64,000 nucleotides of DNA from Empedobacter falsenii (GCF_019308355.1 NZ_JAAGKM010000007.1:35051-99050); one strand, 5' to 3'; numbered from the stretch's first letter, positions 18,241 to 29,188 are shown. The notes: generated by a model from the sequence alone, not told the origin. Program-made: numbers and translations.

Positions 18241-18510
18241 TTACCAAGACGCTTTTTTAACACCTGGGATTAACCCTTCGTTCGCCATTTCGCGGAAAGT
18301 TACACGAGAGATCCCGAAAGTTCTCATGTATCCTCTTGGACGACCTGTTAATTTACAACGGTTGTGTAAACGTACAGGAGAAGCGTTTTTAGGTAATTTT
18401 TGTAATGCTTCGTAGTCACCAGCTTCTAATAAAGCTTGACGTTTCGCAGCATATTTAGCAACTAATGCTTCTCTTTTGCGCTCACGCGCTTTCATTGATT
18501 CTTTAGCCAT
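18241..18510 (-). CDS. rpsN: 30S ribosomal protein S14, zinc-independent type
   Basis: The 89-residue protein is the long S14 form with a single Cys ([18 protein letters not shown]) and therefore lacks the four-Cys zinc site of the short form. The C-terminus [17 protein letters not shown] is typical. It is the last gene of the rplC-led unit here; its usual neighbour rpsH is about 4 kb away across the thiamine operon, and a terminator follows. Confidence 0.97.
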   Translation of the reverse strand: MAKESMKARERKREALVAKYAAKRQALLEAGDYEALQKLPKNASPVRLHNRCKLTGRPRGYMRTFGISRVTFREMANEGLIPGVKKASW

Positions 18511-18516
18511 GACTTC

Positions 18517-19080
18517 TTATTTTTCTTTAGTAAATGGTAATCCGAATTTAGATAATAAAGCTTTAGCTTCTTTATCTGTGTTCGCTGAAGTTACAAAGGT
18601 AATATCTAAACCTTGAATTTTCTTGATTTTATCAATATTAATTTCTGGGAAGATAATTTGTTCTTTGATACCTAAGTTATAGTTACCTCTACCGTCGAAA
18701 CCTGTAGAAGAAATACCGCTAAAATCACGTACACGTGGTAAAGCTGCAGATACTAAACGGTCTAAGAATTCATACATTTTCTCACCACGTAAAGTTACTT
18801 TAGCCCCAATTGGCATTCCTTTACGTAATTTGAAAGCTGCTTCATCTTTCTTAGAAATTGTTCCTACTGCTTTTTGACCAGTGATTAATTCTAACTCTTC
18901 GATAGCGTAATCAACGATTTTTTTGTCAGCTGTAGCCGCACCTAAACCTTGAGATAAAACAATTTTCTCTAATTTAGGAACTTGCATAATAGATTTGTAT
19001 CCGAACTCTTCTTTAAGAGCAGCTACAATCTCTTCTTTATATTTAACCTGCGGACGAGGTGTGTATGTTGTTGTACTCAT
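18517..19080 (-). CDS. rplE: 50S ribosomal protein L5
   Basis: I use the ATG giving [18 protein letters not shown] (187 residues); the frame reaches ten codons further into rplX without conservation. Motifs include [34 protein letters not shown] and [12 protein letters not shown]5 binds 5S rRNA and contacts P-site tRNA. Confidence 0.96.
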   Translation of the reverse strand: MSTTTYTPRPQVKYKEEIVAALKEEFGYKSIMQVPKLEKIVLSQGLGAATADKKIVDYAIEELELITGQKAVGTISKKDEAAFKLRKGMPIGAKVTLRGEKMYEFLDRLVSAALPRVRDFSGISSTGFDGRGNYNLGIKEQIIFPEINIDKIKKIQGLDITFVTSANTDKEAKALLSKFGLPFTKEK

Positions 19081-19081
19081 C

Positions 19082-19396
19082 TTAGATAGCTTTTCCTGAT
19101 TTTTTAGCAATTCTTACTTTTTTCCCTCCTTCTTCTTTGATCGCTACTTTCGTTGCTTTCCCAGTTTCTGGATCTACTAAAGCCAATTTACATAAATAGA
19201 TTTGAGCTTCTTTTTCAACAACTCCACCTTGTGGATTTTGTGCGCTTGGCTTTACACGTTTTTTTGCAATATTAACCCCTTCAACGATAGCTTTAGCTTT
19301 GTCAGGGAATACGCGTAACACAGTACCAGTTTGACCTTTGTTAGATCCTGATAAAACGACTACTTTGTCTCCTTTTTTAATTTTTAACTTTGCCAT
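19082..19396 (-). CDS. rplX: 50S ribosomal protein L24
   Basis: The 104-residue protein has the KOW motif ([23 protein letters not shown]) near its N-terminus and the conserved [13 protein letters not shown]24 initiates 50S assembly. It ends 1 bp before the rplE start. Confidence 0.96.
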   Translation of the reverse strand: MAKLKIKKGDKVVVLSGSNKGQTGTVLRVFPDKAKAIVEGVNIAKKRVKPSAQNPQGGVVEKEAQIYLCKLALVDPETGKATKVAIKEEGGKKVRIAKKSGKAI

Positions 19397-19405
19397 GTTG
19401 TTCTA

Positions 19406-19774
19406 TTATAATACCTCTGGGGCTAATGATACAATTTTCATATATTCTTTATCACGTAACTCACGAGCAACTGGACCGAATACACGAGTACCACGCATTT
19501 CTCCTTGAGTGTTCAATAATACACATGCATTATCGTCGAAACGGATATATGAACCGTCTTTTCTACGAACTTCTTTTTTAGTTCTAACTACAACAGCTTT
19601 TGATACAGCACCTTTTTTAACGTTTCCTGAAGGTGTAGCTTCTTTGATCGCAACTACGATTTTGTCACCTACTGATGCGTATCTTCTTTTAGTACCACCT
19701 AAAACGCGGATTACTAATGCTTCACGAGCTCCTGTGTTATCTGCAACTTTTAATCTAGATTCTTGTTGTAACAT
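19406..19774 (-). CDS. rplN: 50S ribosomal protein L14
   Basis: The 122-residue protein has the L14 start [24 protein letters not shown] and the signature [18 protein letters not shown] with [13 protein letters not shown]. It lies at the subunit interface. Confidence 0.97.
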   Translation of the reverse strand: MLQQESRLKVADNTGAREALVIRVLGGTKRRYASVGDKIVVAIKEATPSGNVKKGAVSKAVVVRTKKEVRRKDGSYIRFDDNACVLLNTQGEMRGTRVFGPVARELRDKEYMKIVSLAPEVL

Positions 19775-19782
19775 AACTTATC

Positions 19783-20037
19783 TTATTTAGCTCTTTCAAT
19801 GATTTCTACTAATCTCCATCTTTTGTTTTTAGACAAAGGACGAGTCTCCATGATACGCACTGTGTCACCTTCGTTACACTCGTTATTTTCGTCGTGCGCT
19901 GTATATTTCTTCGTTTTTAAAACGAATTTCCCATAGAATGGGTGCTTTTGCTTCTTAGTTTCAGCTACAACAATGGTTTTTTCCATTTTGTTTGATGTAA
20001 CTAAACCTACTCTTTCTTTTCTTAATTTTCTTTCCAT
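19783..20037 (-). CDS. rpsQ: 30S ribosomal protein S17
   Basis: The 84-residue OB-fold protein contains [20 protein letters not shown] and the S17 signature [20 protein letters not shown]. Canonical position between rpmC and rplN. Confidence 0.97.
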   Translation of the reverse strand: MERKLRKERVGLVTSNKMEKTIVVAETKKQKHPFYGKFVLKTKKYTAHDENNECNEGDTVRIMETRPLSKNKRWRLVEIIERAK

Positions 20038-20053
20038 CAGTTACAGATTACTG

Positions 20054-20242
20054 TTATGATTGTTTTTCGTTTAACACGGTATTCAAACGAGCAATTGTTC
20101 TGCGTAAGTCTCTAATACCGATTGGATTTGCTACAGGAGAAACAGCGTTTGTCAATTTTAATTGATCGTAGTTCGCTTGTTCTTCAGCTATTTTAGCTTG
20201 TAACTCCTCAACACTTAGATTTCTAATATCTGCTGCTTTCAT
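20054..20242 (-). CDS. rpmC: 50S ribosomal protein L29
   Basis: The 62-residue helical hairpin protein starts MKAADIRNLSVEEL and has the conserved NPIGIRDLRRTIARLNTVL. L29 lies at the peptide exit where SRP and trigger factor dock. Confidence 0.96.
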   Translation of the reverse strand: MKAADIRNLSVEELQAKIAEEQANYDQLKLTNAVSPVANPIGIRDLRRTIARLNTVLNEKQS

Positions 20243-20264
20243 TTTTTCTTAATTTTTGAAATTA

Positions 20265-20684
20265 TTAATTTTGGAAATCACGTGCAACGATAAACTTAGT
20301 CTTAACAGGTAACTTCTGAGCTGCTAAACGCAATGCTTCAGTTGCAACCTCTAATGGCACACCTCCTACTTCGAATAAGATACGACCTGGTTGTACAGGA
20401 GCTACCCAATATTCTGGTGCACCTTTACCTTTACCCATACGTACCTCTGCTGGTTTCTTAGTAATTGGTTTATCTGGAAATATTTTAATCCATAATTGAC
20501 CCTCTCTCTTCATGAAACGAGTTGCAGCAATACGAGCTGCCTCGATTTGACGTGCTGTAATAAACGCTTCGTCTAAAGATTTGATCCCGAAAGTCCCGTA
20601 AGCTAATTGAGTTCCTCTGTGAGAAACACCTTTCATCTTACCTTTTTGGGTTTTTCTAAACTTTACTCTTCTCGGTGATAACAT
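20265..20684 (-). CDS. rplP: 50S ribosomal protein L16
   Basis: The 139-residue protein has [42 protein letters not shown] and [15 protein letters not shown], the L16 signatures. L16 helps position the acceptor arm of A-site tRNA. Confidence 0.97.
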   Translation of the reverse strand: MLSPRRVKFRKTQKGKMKGVSHRGTQLAYGTFGIKSLDEAFITARQIEAARIAATRFMKREGQLWIKIFPDKPITKKPAEVRMGKGKGAPEYWVAPVQPGRILFEVGGVPLEVATEALRLAAQKLPVKTKFIVARDFQN

Positions 20685-20720
20685 ATCTACTTAATTCTTT
20701 ATGTTAGTTGTTAAACTAAA

Positions 20721-21443
20721 TTATCGCTTTCTATTATTAGATCTTTCACCTCCCTTTCTGTTGTTGTCAGATTTTTTTTGTTTTTTCTGTAATCCAACTA
20801 AAGGAGATAATTCTCTCTTACCATATACCTCACCTTTCATGATCCATACTTTGATCCCTAAACGACCGTAAGTTGTATGAGCTTCTGAAATGTGGTAATC
20901 AATGTCTGCACGGAATGTAGACAAAGGAATACGTCCATCTTTATAAGTTTCAGAACGTGCCATCTCTGCACCGTTTAAACGACCAGAGATTTGAACTTTG
21001 ATTCCTTCTGCGTTCATTCTCATTGCTGATTGAATTGCCATTTTAATAGCACGACGGTAAGAAATACGATTCTCAATTTGACGAGCGATACTATCCCCTA
21101 CTAAGATTGCATCTAATTCTGGTCTCTTAATTTCGAAGATGTTAATTTGAACCTCTTTACCAGTGATTTTCTTTAACTCTTCTTTTAATTTGTCAACTTC
21201 TTGTCCACCTTTACCAATAATGATACCTGGACGAGCAGTAGTTACAGTTACTGTAACTAATTTTAAAGTACGATCGATGTAAATACGAGAAACTCCGGCT
21301 TTAGACAAACGTGCTCTTAAATAAGTACGAATTTTTGCATCTTCTGCAATTTTATCACCGTAATCATTTCCACCGTACCAGTTAGAATCCCATCCTCTGA
21401 TGATTCCTAAACGATTTCCGATTGGATTAGTTTTTTGTCCCAT
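20721..21443 (-). CDS. rpsC: 30S ribosomal protein S3
   Basis: The 240-residue protein opens [14 protein letters not shown], has the KH domain motif ([16 protein letters not shown]) and the C-terminal signature with [12 protein letters not shown] and RADIDYH. A basic Asn/Arg-rich tail follows. S3 lines the mRNA entry channel. Confidence 0.97.
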   Translation of the reverse strand: MGQKTNPIGNRLGIIRGWDSNWYGGNDYGDKIAEDAKIRTYLRARLSKAGVSRIYIDRTLKLVTVTVTTARPGIIIGKGGQEVDKLKEELKKITGKEVQINIFEIKRPELDAILVGDSIARQIENRISYRRAIKMAIQSAMRMNAEGIKVQISGRLNGAEMARSETYKDGRIPLSTFRADIDYHISEAHTTYGRLGIKVWIMKGEVYGKRELSPLVGLQKKQKKSDNNRKGGERSNNRKR

Positions 21444-21447
21444 ATTC

Positions 21448-21864
21448 TTAATCTTGTACTTTTTGTTTATCTTCTTTAGTTCCTAAAACCAAAGTTACAT
21501 GGTTTGAACGTTTTCTGATTCTATGTGCTCTACCTTGAGGTGCAGTACGAATTCTTTTTAATTGACGTGCACTATCAACAGAGATTTCTTTAACATATAA
21601 TCCAGCTTCTTCAACATCAGCTCCTTCGTTTTTGATTTGCCAGTTAGCGATAGCGCTTAATAACAATTTCTCTAAACGGATTGAAGCGTGGTTTTTAGTA
21701 TATTTTAAAATACCTAAAGCTTTTTGAATTTCAACTCCACGGATAATATCTACTACTAATCTCATCTTACGAGGAGAAGTAGGAACATTATTTAATTTCG
21801 CAAAAGCTACCTGCTTGTTAGCTTCTTTGATTCTTTCGTTACTTAATCTTTTTCTAGATCCCAT
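21448..21864 (-). CDS. rplV: 50S ribosomal protein L22
   Basis: The 138-residue protein has the L22 core ([18 protein letters not shown]) and the tunnel-loop segment [21 protein letters not shown]. An N-terminal extension of about 17 residues is typical of Bacteroidota. Confidence 0.96.
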   Translation of the reverse strand: MGSRKRLSNERIKEANKQVAFAKLNNVPTSPRKMRLVVDIIRGVEIQKALGILKYTKNHASIRLEKLLLSAIANWQIKNEGADVEEAGLYVKEISVDSARQLKRIRTAPQGRAHRIRKRSNHVTLVLGTKEDKQKVQD

Positions 21865-21873
21865 GGCCCTTTA

Positions 21874-22152
21874 CTATTTTTTTCCTTTGTTTTTAGCTCC
21901 GGCATGACCTCTAAAAGTACGTGTAGGAGCGAACTCACCTAATTTATGACCTACCATGTTCTCAGTAACATAAACAGGAATAAATTGCTTTCCGTTGTGT
22001 ACTGCGATTGTTTGACCAACAAAATCAGGAGAAATCATTGATGCTCTTGACCATGTTTTGATCACGTTTTTGCTACCGCTTTCTACGTTAGCAAGAACTT
22101 TCTTTTCTAATTTATAGTGGATGAATGGTCCTTTTTTTAATGAACGTGCCAT
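21874..22152 (-). CDS. rpsS: 30S ribosomal protein S19
   Basis: The 92-residue protein starts [19 protein letters not shown] and has the signature [19 protein letters not shown]. It forms a pair with S13 in the 30S head. Confidence 0.97.
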   Translation of the reverse strand: MARSLKKGPFIHYKLEKKVLANVESGSKNVIKTWSRASMISPDFVGQTIAVHNGKQFIPVYVTENMVGHKLGEFAPTRTFRGHAGAKNKGKK

Positions 22153-22155
22153 AAA

Positions 22156-22980
22156 TTATTTTTTTCTTCTTTCAACAATATATTTGTTAGACGCTTTCTT
22201 CTTGTCACGAGTTTTGTAACCTTTCGCTGGAATACCGTTACGAGAACGAGGGATACCTCCTGTCGCACGACCTTCACCACCACCCATTGGGTGATCTACA
22301 GGGTTCATAACCATTGGACGAGTTCTTGGACGACGACCTTGCCATCTAGAACGACCAGCTTTACCAGAAACTTCTAACTGATGGTCTGTGTTAGAAACAA
22401 CACCTACTGTTGCTTTACACTCCACTAAAATCATTCTTGATTCACCACTTGGTAACTTAACGATAGCATATTTACCATCACGCGCAACTAATTGAGCATA
22501 AGTACCTGCACTTCTTGCCATAACTGCTCCTTGCCCTGGACGTAATTCAATACAAGAGATTACTGTACCTAATGGCATATTTTTAAGCTTCATAGCATTA
22601 CCTACTTCTGGTTCTACGTTTTCACCTGAAACAATTACTTGTCCAGCTTTCAAACCATTTTGAGCAATAATGTAACGTTTTTCACCATCTTCGTAAGATA
22701 ATAAAGCGATGAATGCAGTTCTGTTTGGATCGTATTGTACAGATTCTACAGTTGCAGCACCTTCTTTATCACGTTTGAAGTCGATGATACGATATTTTTG
22801 TTTGTGTCCACCACCGATATAACGCATTGTCATTTTACCAGTGTTGTTACGTCCACCCGATTTAGATTTTCCTTCAACTAATGTCTTTTCTGGCTTAGCA
22901 TTTTTATCTACTGCCGCAAATTCATTAACCACTCTAAAACGTTGTCCCGGGGTGATAGGTTTTAATTTTCTTACTGACAT
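22156..22980 (-). CDS. rplB: 50S ribosomal protein L2
   Basis: The 274-residue protein carries the L2 core ([21 protein letters not shown]) and the C-terminal signature with [16 protein letters not shown], including the His essential for peptidyl transfer region assembly. It supports subunit joining. Confidence 0.98.
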   Translation of the reverse strand: MSVRKLKPITPGQRFRVVNEFAAVDKNAKPEKTLVEGKSKSGGRNNTGKMTMRYIGGGHKQKYRIIDFKRDKEGAATVESVQYDPNRTAFIALLSYEDGEKRYIIAQNGLKAGQVIVSGENVEPEVGNAMKLKNMPLGTVISCIELRPGQGAVMARSAGTYAQLVARDGKYAIVKLPSGESRMILVECKATVGVVSNTDHQLEVSGKAGRSRWQGRRPRTRPMVMNPVDHPMGGGEGRATGGIPRSRNGIPAKGYKTRDKKKASNKYIVERRKK

Positions 22981-22995
22981 TTTTTAATTCTTAAA

Positions 22996-23280
22996 TTATC
23001 CGAACAACTCTATTTCTTGACCTTCAGCTAAGCTAACGATCGCTTTTTTCAACTTATTTGTTTTTCCAGTTTGAAAACCTGTTTTTGTGTAACGAGTTTT
23101 TACTTTTGGAGCAGATACTAAAGTACTAACAGAAACTACAGATACACCGTAAGTTTTTTCTACAGCTTCTTTAATTTGAATTTTGTTAGCTTTTGTGTCT
23201 ACATAAAACGAATATTGCCCTAACAACTCACTGTTATTAGTTGCTTTTTCTGAAATTACTGGTTTAATTATGATTCCCAT
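22996..23280 (-). CDS. rplW: 50S ribosomal protein L23
   Basis: The 94-residue protein has KPVISEKAT near the start, KANKIQIKEAVEKTYGVSV and the long basic loop of L23. It docks trigger factor and SRP at the exit tunnel. Confidence 0.96.
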   Translation of the reverse strand: MGIIIKPVISEKATNNSELLGQYSFYVDTKANKIQIKEAVEKTYGVSVVSVSTLVSAPKVKTRYTKTGFQTGKTNKLKKAIVSLAEGQEIELFG

Positions 23281-23290
23281 TTTCTTCGTC

Positions 23291-23920
23291 TTATTTTGTT
23301 AAATTTTCTTGAACTGTTGCTAAAGAACCTTCTAAAAATACGATTTGAGAAGCATTGATTAAATCAAATACATTTAATTCCTCAGTTGTAACAACTTTAA
23401 CTTTTTGTAAGTTACGAGAAGATAAATATACATTGCTATTAGATTCACCTAATACGAATAATGATTTTGTGTTCTCTAATCCTAAATCAGTTAAAACAGT
23501 TTTGAACTCTTTAGTTCTTGGAGCTTCGAAAGAAAAGTTTTCAACAACTTTGATTTCATTCTCAGCTAACTTTTGTGATAAAACTGATTTTTTAGCTAAT
23601 CTCTTTTGTGCTTTGTTTAATTTGAAAGAGTAGTTTCTTGGACGTGGTCCGAAAACTCTACCTCCTCCTCTAAACACTGGAGATTTGATAGAACCAGCAC
23701 GAGCTGTACCTGTTCCTTTTTGCTTTTTGATTTTACGAGTTGATCCTGCAATCTCAGCTCTTTCTTTTGCTTTGTGCGTTCCTTGGCGTTGAGCTGCTAA
23801 ATATTGTTTAACTTCTAAGTACACTGTGTGTGTAGAAGGCTCAATTCCGAAAACTGCCTCGTCTAAAGATACTGTTCTTCCAGTTTCTTGACCTTTGATG
23901 TTTAATACTACTACTTCCAT
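23291..23920 (-). CDS. rplD: 50S ribosomal protein L4
   Basis: The 209-residue protein has the extended loop motif [23 protein letters not shown] that lines the exit tunnel. In Gammaproteobacteria L4 also represses the S10 operon. Its start overlaps the end of rplC by 10 bp. Confidence 0.97.
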   Translation of the reverse strand: MEVVVLNIKGQETGRTVSLDEAVFGIEPSTHTVYLEVKQYLAAQRQGTHKAKERAEIAGSTRKIKKQKGTGTARAGSIKSPVFRGGGRVFGPRPRNYSFKLNKAQKRLAKKSVLSQKLAENEIKVVENFSFEAPRTKEFKTVLTDLGLENTKSLFVLGESNSNVYLSSRNLQKVKVVTTEELNVFDLINASQIVFLEGSLATVQENLTK

Positions 23921-24540
23921 CTTCTAACGATTACGTATGAATTTTTAGGACCTGGGATAGCACCTTTAACAATTAAAAGATTTTTCTCAGTATCCACTTT
24001 AAGTACTTTTAAGTTCTGAACAGTAACTTGTTTACCACCCATTCTTCCAGCCATACGCATTCCTTTGAATACACGAGATGGATCTGAACCAGCACCGATA
24101 GAACCTGGAGCTCTTAAACGGTTATGTTGACCGTGTGTAGCTTGACCTACCCCACCGAAACCATGACGTTTAACAACACCTTGGAAACCTTTTCCTTTTG
24201 AAGTACCTGTAATACTTACAAATTCTCCTTCGTTGAATAATTCAACGTTAACTTCTCCTCCTAGAGTTAAAGAGTTCACGAATTCTTCACCGTAAAACTC
24301 AACTAACTTTCTCTTTGGAGTCGTTCCTGCTTTTTTAAAGTGACCTTTTAAAGCATTAGTCGTGTTTTTTTCTTTTGCGTCATCGAAACCAAGTTGAGCA
24401 GCAACGTACCCATCTTTCTCTACGGTTCTGACTTGAGTAACCACACATGGCCCAGCCTCTACGATTGTCACAGGAATATTTTTCCCGTTCTCATCAAATA
24501 AGCTAGTCATCGCGATTTTTTTACCAATGATACCTGACAT
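23911..24540 (-). CDS. rplC: 50S ribosomal protein L3
   Basis: I choose the ATG giving [20 protein letters not shown] (24540, 209 residues); the frame continues upstream for 55 codons but through the promoter and leader hairpin. The conserved core is [20 protein letters not shown] with [19 protein letters not shown]3 is an early assembly protein near the peptidyl transferase centre. It is the first gene of the S10-type unit, because a terminator separates it from rpsJ. Confidence 0.96.
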   Translation of the reverse strand: MSGIIGKKIAMTSLFDENGKNIPVTIVEAGPCVVTQVRTVEKDGYVAAQLGFDDAKEKNTTNALKGHFKKAGTTPKRKLVEFYGEEFVNSLTLGGEVNVELFNEGEFVSITGTSKGKGFQGVVKRHGFGGVGQATHGQHNRLRAPGSIGAGSDPSRVFKGMRMAGRMGGKQVTVQNLKVLKVDTEKNLLIVKGAIPGPKNSYVIVRRWK

Positions 24541-24576
24541 TTGATTAAAATATGTTAATAATTTGTTTAATATTTC

Positions 24577-24613
24577 AGAGAATGTGGACTTTCGACCACT
24601 AGAGATCTTCTCT
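24577..24613 (-). promoter_or_regulatory. structured mRNA leader of rplC
   Basis: In the minus-strand RNA, AGAGAA pairs with UUCUCU, and inside it GUGG pairs with CCAC topped by a C-GAAA-G tetraloop, with an eight-base bulge on the 5' side. It begins a few bases after the predicted transcript start. The shape is that of a protein-binding ribosomal leader. Confidence 0.55.
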
Positions 24614-24625
24614 AAAATTAGCATG

Positions 24626-24656
24626 CAAATGTATGAATTAATTTGTAAACAACAAA
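24626..24656 (-). promoter_or_regulatory. promoter for the rplC-to-rpsN unit
   Basis: TTTG (24656-24653), a 19-bp spacer and TACATTTG (24633-24626) fit the Bacteroidota consensus. The expected start is near 24619, giving an 80-base leader. Confidence 0.75.
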
Positions 24657-24730
24657 CTTTCAATTGATTATTTTTCAAAAGTTTACAAACAGCGAAAAAT
24701 ATCAATCAAAGCATTCTTAATAGCAATTCA

Positions 24731-24765
24731 TAAAAAAACCCTGAGATGTGCACGTCTCAGGGTTT
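24731..24765 (-). terminator. intrinsic terminator after rpsJ
   Basis: AAACCCTGAGA pairs with TCTCAGGGTTT around an 8-nt partly self-complementary loop, followed by seven Ts on the minus strand. It closes the rpsL-rpsG-fusA-rpsJ unit. Confidence 0.9.
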
Positions 24766-24788
24766 ATATTTATTTAAAATACAGCTAA

Positions 24789-25094
24789 CTATACTTTAAT
24801 TTCTACTTCAACACCACTAGGTAATTCTAACTTCATTAAAGCATCAACTGTTTTAGATGAAGAAGAATAAATGTCTAATAATCTTTTGTGAGCTGATAAT
24901 TGAAATTGCTCGCGAGATTTTTTGTTAACGTGTGGAGATCTTAAAACTGTAAAGATTCTTTTGTGAGTTGGTAATGGAATTGGTCCATTAACAACAGCTC
25001 CTGTAGCTTTTACAGTTTTTACGATTTTTTCAGCTGATTTATCAACTAAAGAATAATCGTAAGATTTTAATTTTATTCTAATTTTTTGACTCAT
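24789..25094 (-). CDS. rpsJ: 30S ribosomal protein S10
   Basis: The 101-residue protein has the S10 signature ([28 protein letters not shown]). S10 also serves as NusE in antitermination. Here, as is usual in Bacteroidota, it is transcribed with the str genes rather than leading the S10 operon; it starts 10 bp after fusA. Confidence 0.97.
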   Translation of the reverse strand: MSQKIRIKLKSYDYSLVDKSAEKIVKTVKATGAVVNGPIPLPTHKRIFTVLRSPHVNKKSREQFQLSAHKRLLDIYSSSSKTVDALMKLELPSGVEVEIKV

Positions 25095-25104
25095 TTTTCT
25101 TGAA

Positions 25105-27228
25105 TTAAGCGTTACCTTTTGCTTTAGCGATTACAGCTTCAGACACGTTTGTTGGTGCTGGAGCGTAGTGATCGAATTCCATTGTAGATGTAGCACGACC
25201 AGAAGATAATGTACGTAATGAAGTTACATATCCGAACATTTCTGCTAATGGAACCATAGCTTTAATAACTTTAGCGTTATTTCTATCATCCATTCCTGAT
25301 ACTTGACCACGACGACGGTTTAAGTCACCTACAATATCACCCATGTTTTCTTCTGGAGTTAAAACCTCTAACTTCATGATAGGCTCTAAGATTTGAGCAC
25401 CAGCGGCTTTTGCAGCAGCTTTGTAACCCATTTGAGCAGCTAACTCGAAAGATAATTGGTCAGAATCCACAGGGTGGAAAGATCCATCTTTTAAAGTAAC
25501 TTTTAACGAATCCATTTCGAATCCTGCTAAAGGTCCATTCTTCATTGCAGCTTTAAAACCTTTCTCAATAGAAGGGATAAATTCTTTAGGAACGTTACCA
25601 CCTTTAATTTCTGAAACGAATTCTAAACCTACTTTTCCTTCATCTGCTGGTCCCATTTCGAAAACGATATCAGCAAATTTACCACGACCACCTGATTGTT
25701 TTTTGTAAACCTCACGGTGATTAGCTGGACGAGAGAATGATTCTTTGTACTCTACTTGAGGCTCACCTTGGTTAACCTCTACTTTAAATTCACGTTTTAA
25801 ACGGTCAACGATGATATCTAAGTGTAACTCACCCATACCAGAAATAACTGTTTGACCAGAAGCCTCATCAGTTTTTACTTGGAATGTTGGATCTTCTTCA
25901 GCTAATTTAGCTAAAGCCATACCTAATTTATCAACGTCAGCTTTCGTTTTAGGCTCAACTGCGATACCAATTACTGGATCTGGGAAGTCCATAGACTCTA
26001 ATACGATAGGGGCTTTTTCATCACATAAAGTATCTCCTGTTTTGATATCTTTGAAACCTACTGCAGCTCCAATATCACCTGCTTCGATTCTCTCGATAGG
26101 CTCTTGTTTGTTAGCGTGCATTTGGAAGATACGAGAAATACGTTCTTTGTTACCAGAACGAGTATTTAATACGTAAGATCCAGCGTCTAATCCACCTGAA
26201 TAAGCACGGAAGAATGCTAAACGACCTACGAATGGGTCAGTAGCAATTTTGAATGCTAATGCTGCGAATGGCTCATCAACTGAAGGTTTTCTTGAGATAG
26301 GCTCGTCAGTTTTTGGGTCAGTTCCTGGGATCGCTTCTTTATCACTTGGTGATGGTAAGTAACGACATACAGCATCTAACATGAATTGTACACCTTTGTT
26401 TTTGAACGAAGATCCACAAGTCATTGGGATGATAGACATATCTAATGTTGCAGCACGTAATGCAGCGTGAACTTCTTCTTCAGTAATAGAGTTTTCGTCC
26501 TCCATGTACTTCTCTAATAAGTTCTCGTCATACGCAGCTACTTCTTCAATTAATTGACCACGGAATTGTCTTACATCGTCAACCATATCAGCTGGGATTT
26601 CAACAACATCAAATGTAGAACCATGATTCTCATCATGCCATACAATTGCACGGTTTTTAATTAAATCTACAACTCCTTTAAAGTCTGCTTCGTCACCGAT
26701 TGGTAATACAATAGGAACAGCATTTGACCCTAACATTTCACGTACTTGACGACATACATTTAAGAAGTCAGCTCCTTGACGGTCCATTTTGTTAACGAAA
26801 CCTAAACGAGGAACTTTATAGTTATCTGCTAAACGCCAGTTTGTTTCAGATTGAGGTTCAACTCCATCTACTGCTGAGAATAAGAAAACTAAACCATCTA
26901 AAACACGTAAAGAACGGTTTACCTCTACTGTAAAGTCAACGTGACCAGGAGTGTCGATAATATTAAAGTGGTACCCTTTAGCGTCTGGTAATGGTTTACC
27001 TTGTTCTGTTGGGAATGTCCAATCTACTGTTACAGCTGCAGAAGTAATTGTAATACCTCTTTCAGCTTCTTGCTCCATCCAGTCAGTTGTAGCTGATCCT
27101 TCGTGAGTTTCTCCAATTTTGTGATTCTTACCTGAATAGAATAAGATACGCTCTGTCGTTGTAGTTTTTCCTGCATCGATGTGAGCAGCAATACCAATGT
27201 TTCTTGTGTATTTTAAATCTCTTGCCAT
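25105..27228 (-). CDS. fusA: elongation factor G
   Basis: The 707-residue translocation GTPase has the P-loop AHIDAGKT (residues 15-22), switch II DTPGH and NKMD, then domains II-V including the conserved [14 protein letters not shown] and [10 protein letters not shown]. Length is normal for bacterial EF-G. It sits between rpsG and rpsJ in the str cluster; no tuf gene follows within the window. Confidence 0.98.
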   Translation of the reverse strand: MARDLKYTRNIGIAAHIDAGKTTTTERILFYSGKNHKIGETHEGSATTDWMEQEAERGITITSAAVTVDWTFPTEQGKPLPDAKGYHFNIIDTPGHVDFTVEVNRSLRVLDGLVFLFSAVDGVEPQSETNWRLADNYKVPRLGFVNKMDRQGADFLNVCRQVREMLGSNAVPIVLPIGDEADFKGVVDLIKNRAIVWHDENHGSTFDVVEIPADMVDDVRQFRGQLIEEVAAYDENLLEKYMEDENSITEEEVHAALRAATLDMSIIPMTCGSSFKNKGVQFMLDAVCRYLPSPSDKEAIPGTDPKTDEPISRKPSVDEPFAALAFKIATDPFVGRLAFFRAYSGGLDAGSYVLNTRSGNKERISRIFQMHANKQEPIERIEAGDIGAAVGFKDIKTGDTLCDEKAPIVLESMDFPDPVIGIAVEPKTKADVDKLGMALAKLAEEDPTFQVKTDEASGQTVISGMGELHLDIIVDRLKREFKVEVNQGEPQVEYKESFSRPANHREVYKKQSGGRGKFADIVFEMGPADEGKVGLEFVSEIKGGNVPKEFIPSIEKGFKAAMKNGPLAGFEMDSLKVTLKDGSFHPVDSDQLSFELAAQMGYKAAAKAAGAQILEPIMKLEVLTPEENMGDIVGDLNRRRGQVSGMDDRNNAKVIKAMVPLAEMFGYVTSLRTLSSGRATSTMEFDHYAPAPTNVSEAVIAKAKGNA

Positions 27229-27234
27229 CTTGTA

Positions 27235-27711
27235 TTAGAATCTAAAGTGAGAGAATGCTTTGTTAGCTTCTGCCATTTTGTGAGTATCTTGACGTTTTTT
27301 AACGGCAGATCCTTCCTCTTTAGCAGCTGCAATAATTTCTCCAGCTAATTTTTGAGCCATCGATTTCTCGTTTCTGTTACGAGAATATTTGATTAACCAT
27401 TTCATTGCTGTTGAAATTTTACGGTCTGGACGAATTTCCATTGGAATTTGGAATGTAGCTCCACCAACACGGCGAGAACGTACTTCTACGTGAGGCATTA
27501 CATTAGATAATGCTTCTTTCCAAATGTCTAATGAAGTTTTTTCTGCATCTTCTTTACGAGAATCTACGATTTCTAACGCATCATAGAAAATTTTGAATGC
27601 TACAGATTTTTTTCCGTCGTACATTAAGTTGTTTACGAAACGAGTTACTAACTGATCATTAAATTTAGGATCTGGAAGTAAAGGTCTTTTTTTAGCTCTT
27701 GTCTTTCTCAT
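27235..27711 (-). CDS. rpsG: 30S ribosomal protein S7
   Basis: The 158-residue protein starts [17 protein letters not shown] and shows [18 protein letters not shown] and [13 protein letters not shown]7 nucleates the 30S head and is the E. coli str-operon repressor. Confidence 0.97.
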   Translation of the reverse strand: MRKTRAKKRPLLPDPKFNDQLVTRFVNNLMYDGKKSVAFKIFYDALEIVDSRKEDAEKTSLDIWKEALSNVMPHVEVRSRRVGGATFQIPMEIRPDRKISTAMKWLIKYSRNRNEKSMAQKLAGEIIAAAKEEGSAVKKRQDTHKMAEANKAFSHFRF

Positions 27712-27723
27712 CTTACCTTAAAT

Positions 27724-28107
27724 TTATTTTTTAGCATCTTTAGGACGTTTCGCTCCATACTTACTTCTACGTTGAGTACGTCCGTTTACTCCCGCAGTAT
27801 CTAACGCTCCACGTACAATGTGGTAACGCACACCTGGTAAATCTTTAACTCTACCTCCTCTAACCAATACTATCGAGTGCTCTTGAAGATTATGACCTTC
27901 ACCACCGATGTACGCGTTAACTTCTTTCCCGTTTGTTAATCTAACACGAGCAACTTTACGCATTGCTGAGTTAGGTTTCTTAGGAGTTGTAGTGTAAACA
28001 CGTGTACAAACACCGCGGCGTTGTGGACATGATTCCAATGCAGCCGATTTACTCTTCTTGGTTAGTTTTTTTCTACCTTTTCTAACTAATTGTTGAATTG
28101 TTGGCAT
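27724..28107 (-). CDS. rpsL: 30S ribosomal protein S12
   Basis: The 127-residue protein has the decoding-centre segments [17 protein letters not shown] (Lys of the PKKPNS motif, a classic streptomycin-resistance site, is wild type) and [18 protein letters not shown]. It is the first gene of the str unit, and a promoter lies 50 bp upstream. Confidence 0.98.
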   Translation of the reverse strand: MPTIQQLVRKGRKKLTKKSKSAALESCPQRRGVCTRVYTTTPKKPNSAMRKVARVRLTNGKEVNAYIGGEGHNLQEHSIVLVRGGRVKDLPGVRYHIVRGALDTAGVNGRTQRRSKYGAKRPKDAKK

Positions 28108-28157
28108 ACTAATTAAATTTCCTTTTAAATTTGGATTAAACCCATTTTTTGGGCATG

Positions 28158-28188
28158 CAAAACTACAAATAATTTATACAAAAACAAA
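28158..28188 (-). promoter_or_regulatory. promoter of the str unit (rpsL-rpsG-fusA-rpsJ)
   Basis: TTTG (28188-28185), a 19-bp spacer and TAGTTTTG (28165-28158) match the Bacteroidota consensus. A small CCCA/TGGG hairpin at 28141-28153 would be at the transcript's 5' end. Confidence 0.75.
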
Positions 28189-28494
28189 TAATAATGGATT
28201 TATTTTACATTGATTTATAATTTTTTAAAGAATTATAAACTATATTTTACAGAATTTTAATTCAAGAATAACAAAACAAGTAAATTATCAATAAACCTAA
28301 TTTTTGATAAGTGATAGTATCTTATCTACATCTATTGACAACAAAATTTATTAAAACTTTATCCTATATTATTTTTCTCTAAGCTAATAACTTTTCGTAT
28401 TTTTAATTAATCTGAATATCATATAATTATCAATATATTTTAATAAAAACGTTCGTATAATATTTATTTAATGTTAATTTTACATTAGAAAAAT
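28189..28494. other. AT-rich divergent spacer, no gene seen
   Basis: Together with its flanks this forms the 414-bp gap between rpsL and the DUF47 gene. It is very AT-rich with no coding frame, tRNA, or convincing hairpin. Only the two divergent promoters at its edges are supported. Confidence 0.6.
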
Positions 28495-28502
28495 TAATTT
28501 TG
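28495..28502 (+). promoter_or_regulatory. -7 promoter box of the DUF47-pit operon
   Basis: TAATTTTG matches TAnnTTTG and ends 19 bp before the ATG at 28522, leaving a short leader. A clear -33 TTTG is not visible. Confidence 0.5.
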
Positions 28503-28521
28503 CACTTCAAAACATTATTGA

Positions 28522-29166
28522 ATGTCGGTAAACTCATTTTTTAAATTATTTACTCCGAAGGATAAAGTATTCTATCCTTTGTTCGAGGAAGCTTCAAAAA
28601 GTTTAATCAAATTAGCTGAATTGTTACATGAATGTGTAAACGCTCCAGTTGAAGAACGCGAAGATTACATCGCGCAAATTTCTAAGATAGAAAGCAAAAT
28701 TGAATATCTTACTCAAAAAACAAATTTAGAGTTAAGCAAAAACTTTATCACACCTTTTGACAGAGAAGATATTTATCAATTAGTAAAATCTATCGATTAT
28801 GTTGCAGATAATTTAAATGGAGCAGCGAATCGTATCAATATTTATCAAGTAGATAAAATTACAAAATCTATCCGCAAAATTACAGCTGTTAACTTAGAGG
28901 CTTGTCAATTAATCGGAGAGGGAATTGAGCAATTGAAAGATTTGAGAAACGTAAATCGTATTTACGAAATATGTGAACGAATCAATAAATTAGAAAATAA
29001 GTCGGATCGTATTTTTGATAAAGCAGTTCAGGAAATTTTCGAAAACGAAACTGATGTTAAAAATATCATCAAGTATAAGGAGGTTTTATCTTCATTAGAA
29101 TCTGCAACAGACAAGTGTAAAAGTGTTGCTAACGTATTGGAAGCTGTAGCGGTAAAACATTCATAA
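28522..29166 (+). CDS. DUF47 family PhoU-like protein, Pit accessory
   Basis: The 214-residue all-helical protein has the DUF47 start (FFKLFTPKDKVFYPLFEEAS) and two PhoU-like helical halves with conserved acidic metal-binding positions (FDREDIYQLVKSIDYVADNLNG; KENKSDR-type ENKSDRIFDKA). Members sit next to Pit transporters across bacteria and are thought to modulate low-affinity phosphate uptake. Here the pit gene starts 22 bp downstream, so cotranscription is very likely. Confidence 0.9.
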   Translation: MSVNSFFKLFTPKDKVFYPLFEEASKSLIKLAELLHECVNAPVEEREDYIAQISKIESKIEYLTQKTNLELSKNFITPFDREDIYQLVKSIDYVADNLNGAANRINIYQVDKITKSIRKITAVNLEACQLIGEGIEQLKDLRNVNRIYEICERINKLENKSDRIFDKAVQEIFENETDVKNIIKYKEVLSSLESATDKCKSVANVLEAVAVKHS

Positions 29167-29188
29167 CCAAAACTTAATCTAAAAGATT

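Noticed and set aside
24541..24705. 55-codon N-terminal extension of rplC
   Set aside because: L3 begins at MSGIIGKK; the extra codons run through the promoter and leader.
28189..28494. small RNA or tRNA in the rpsL-DUF47 spacer
   Set aside because: No cloverleaf, terminator or structured segment could be supported in this AT-rich stretch.
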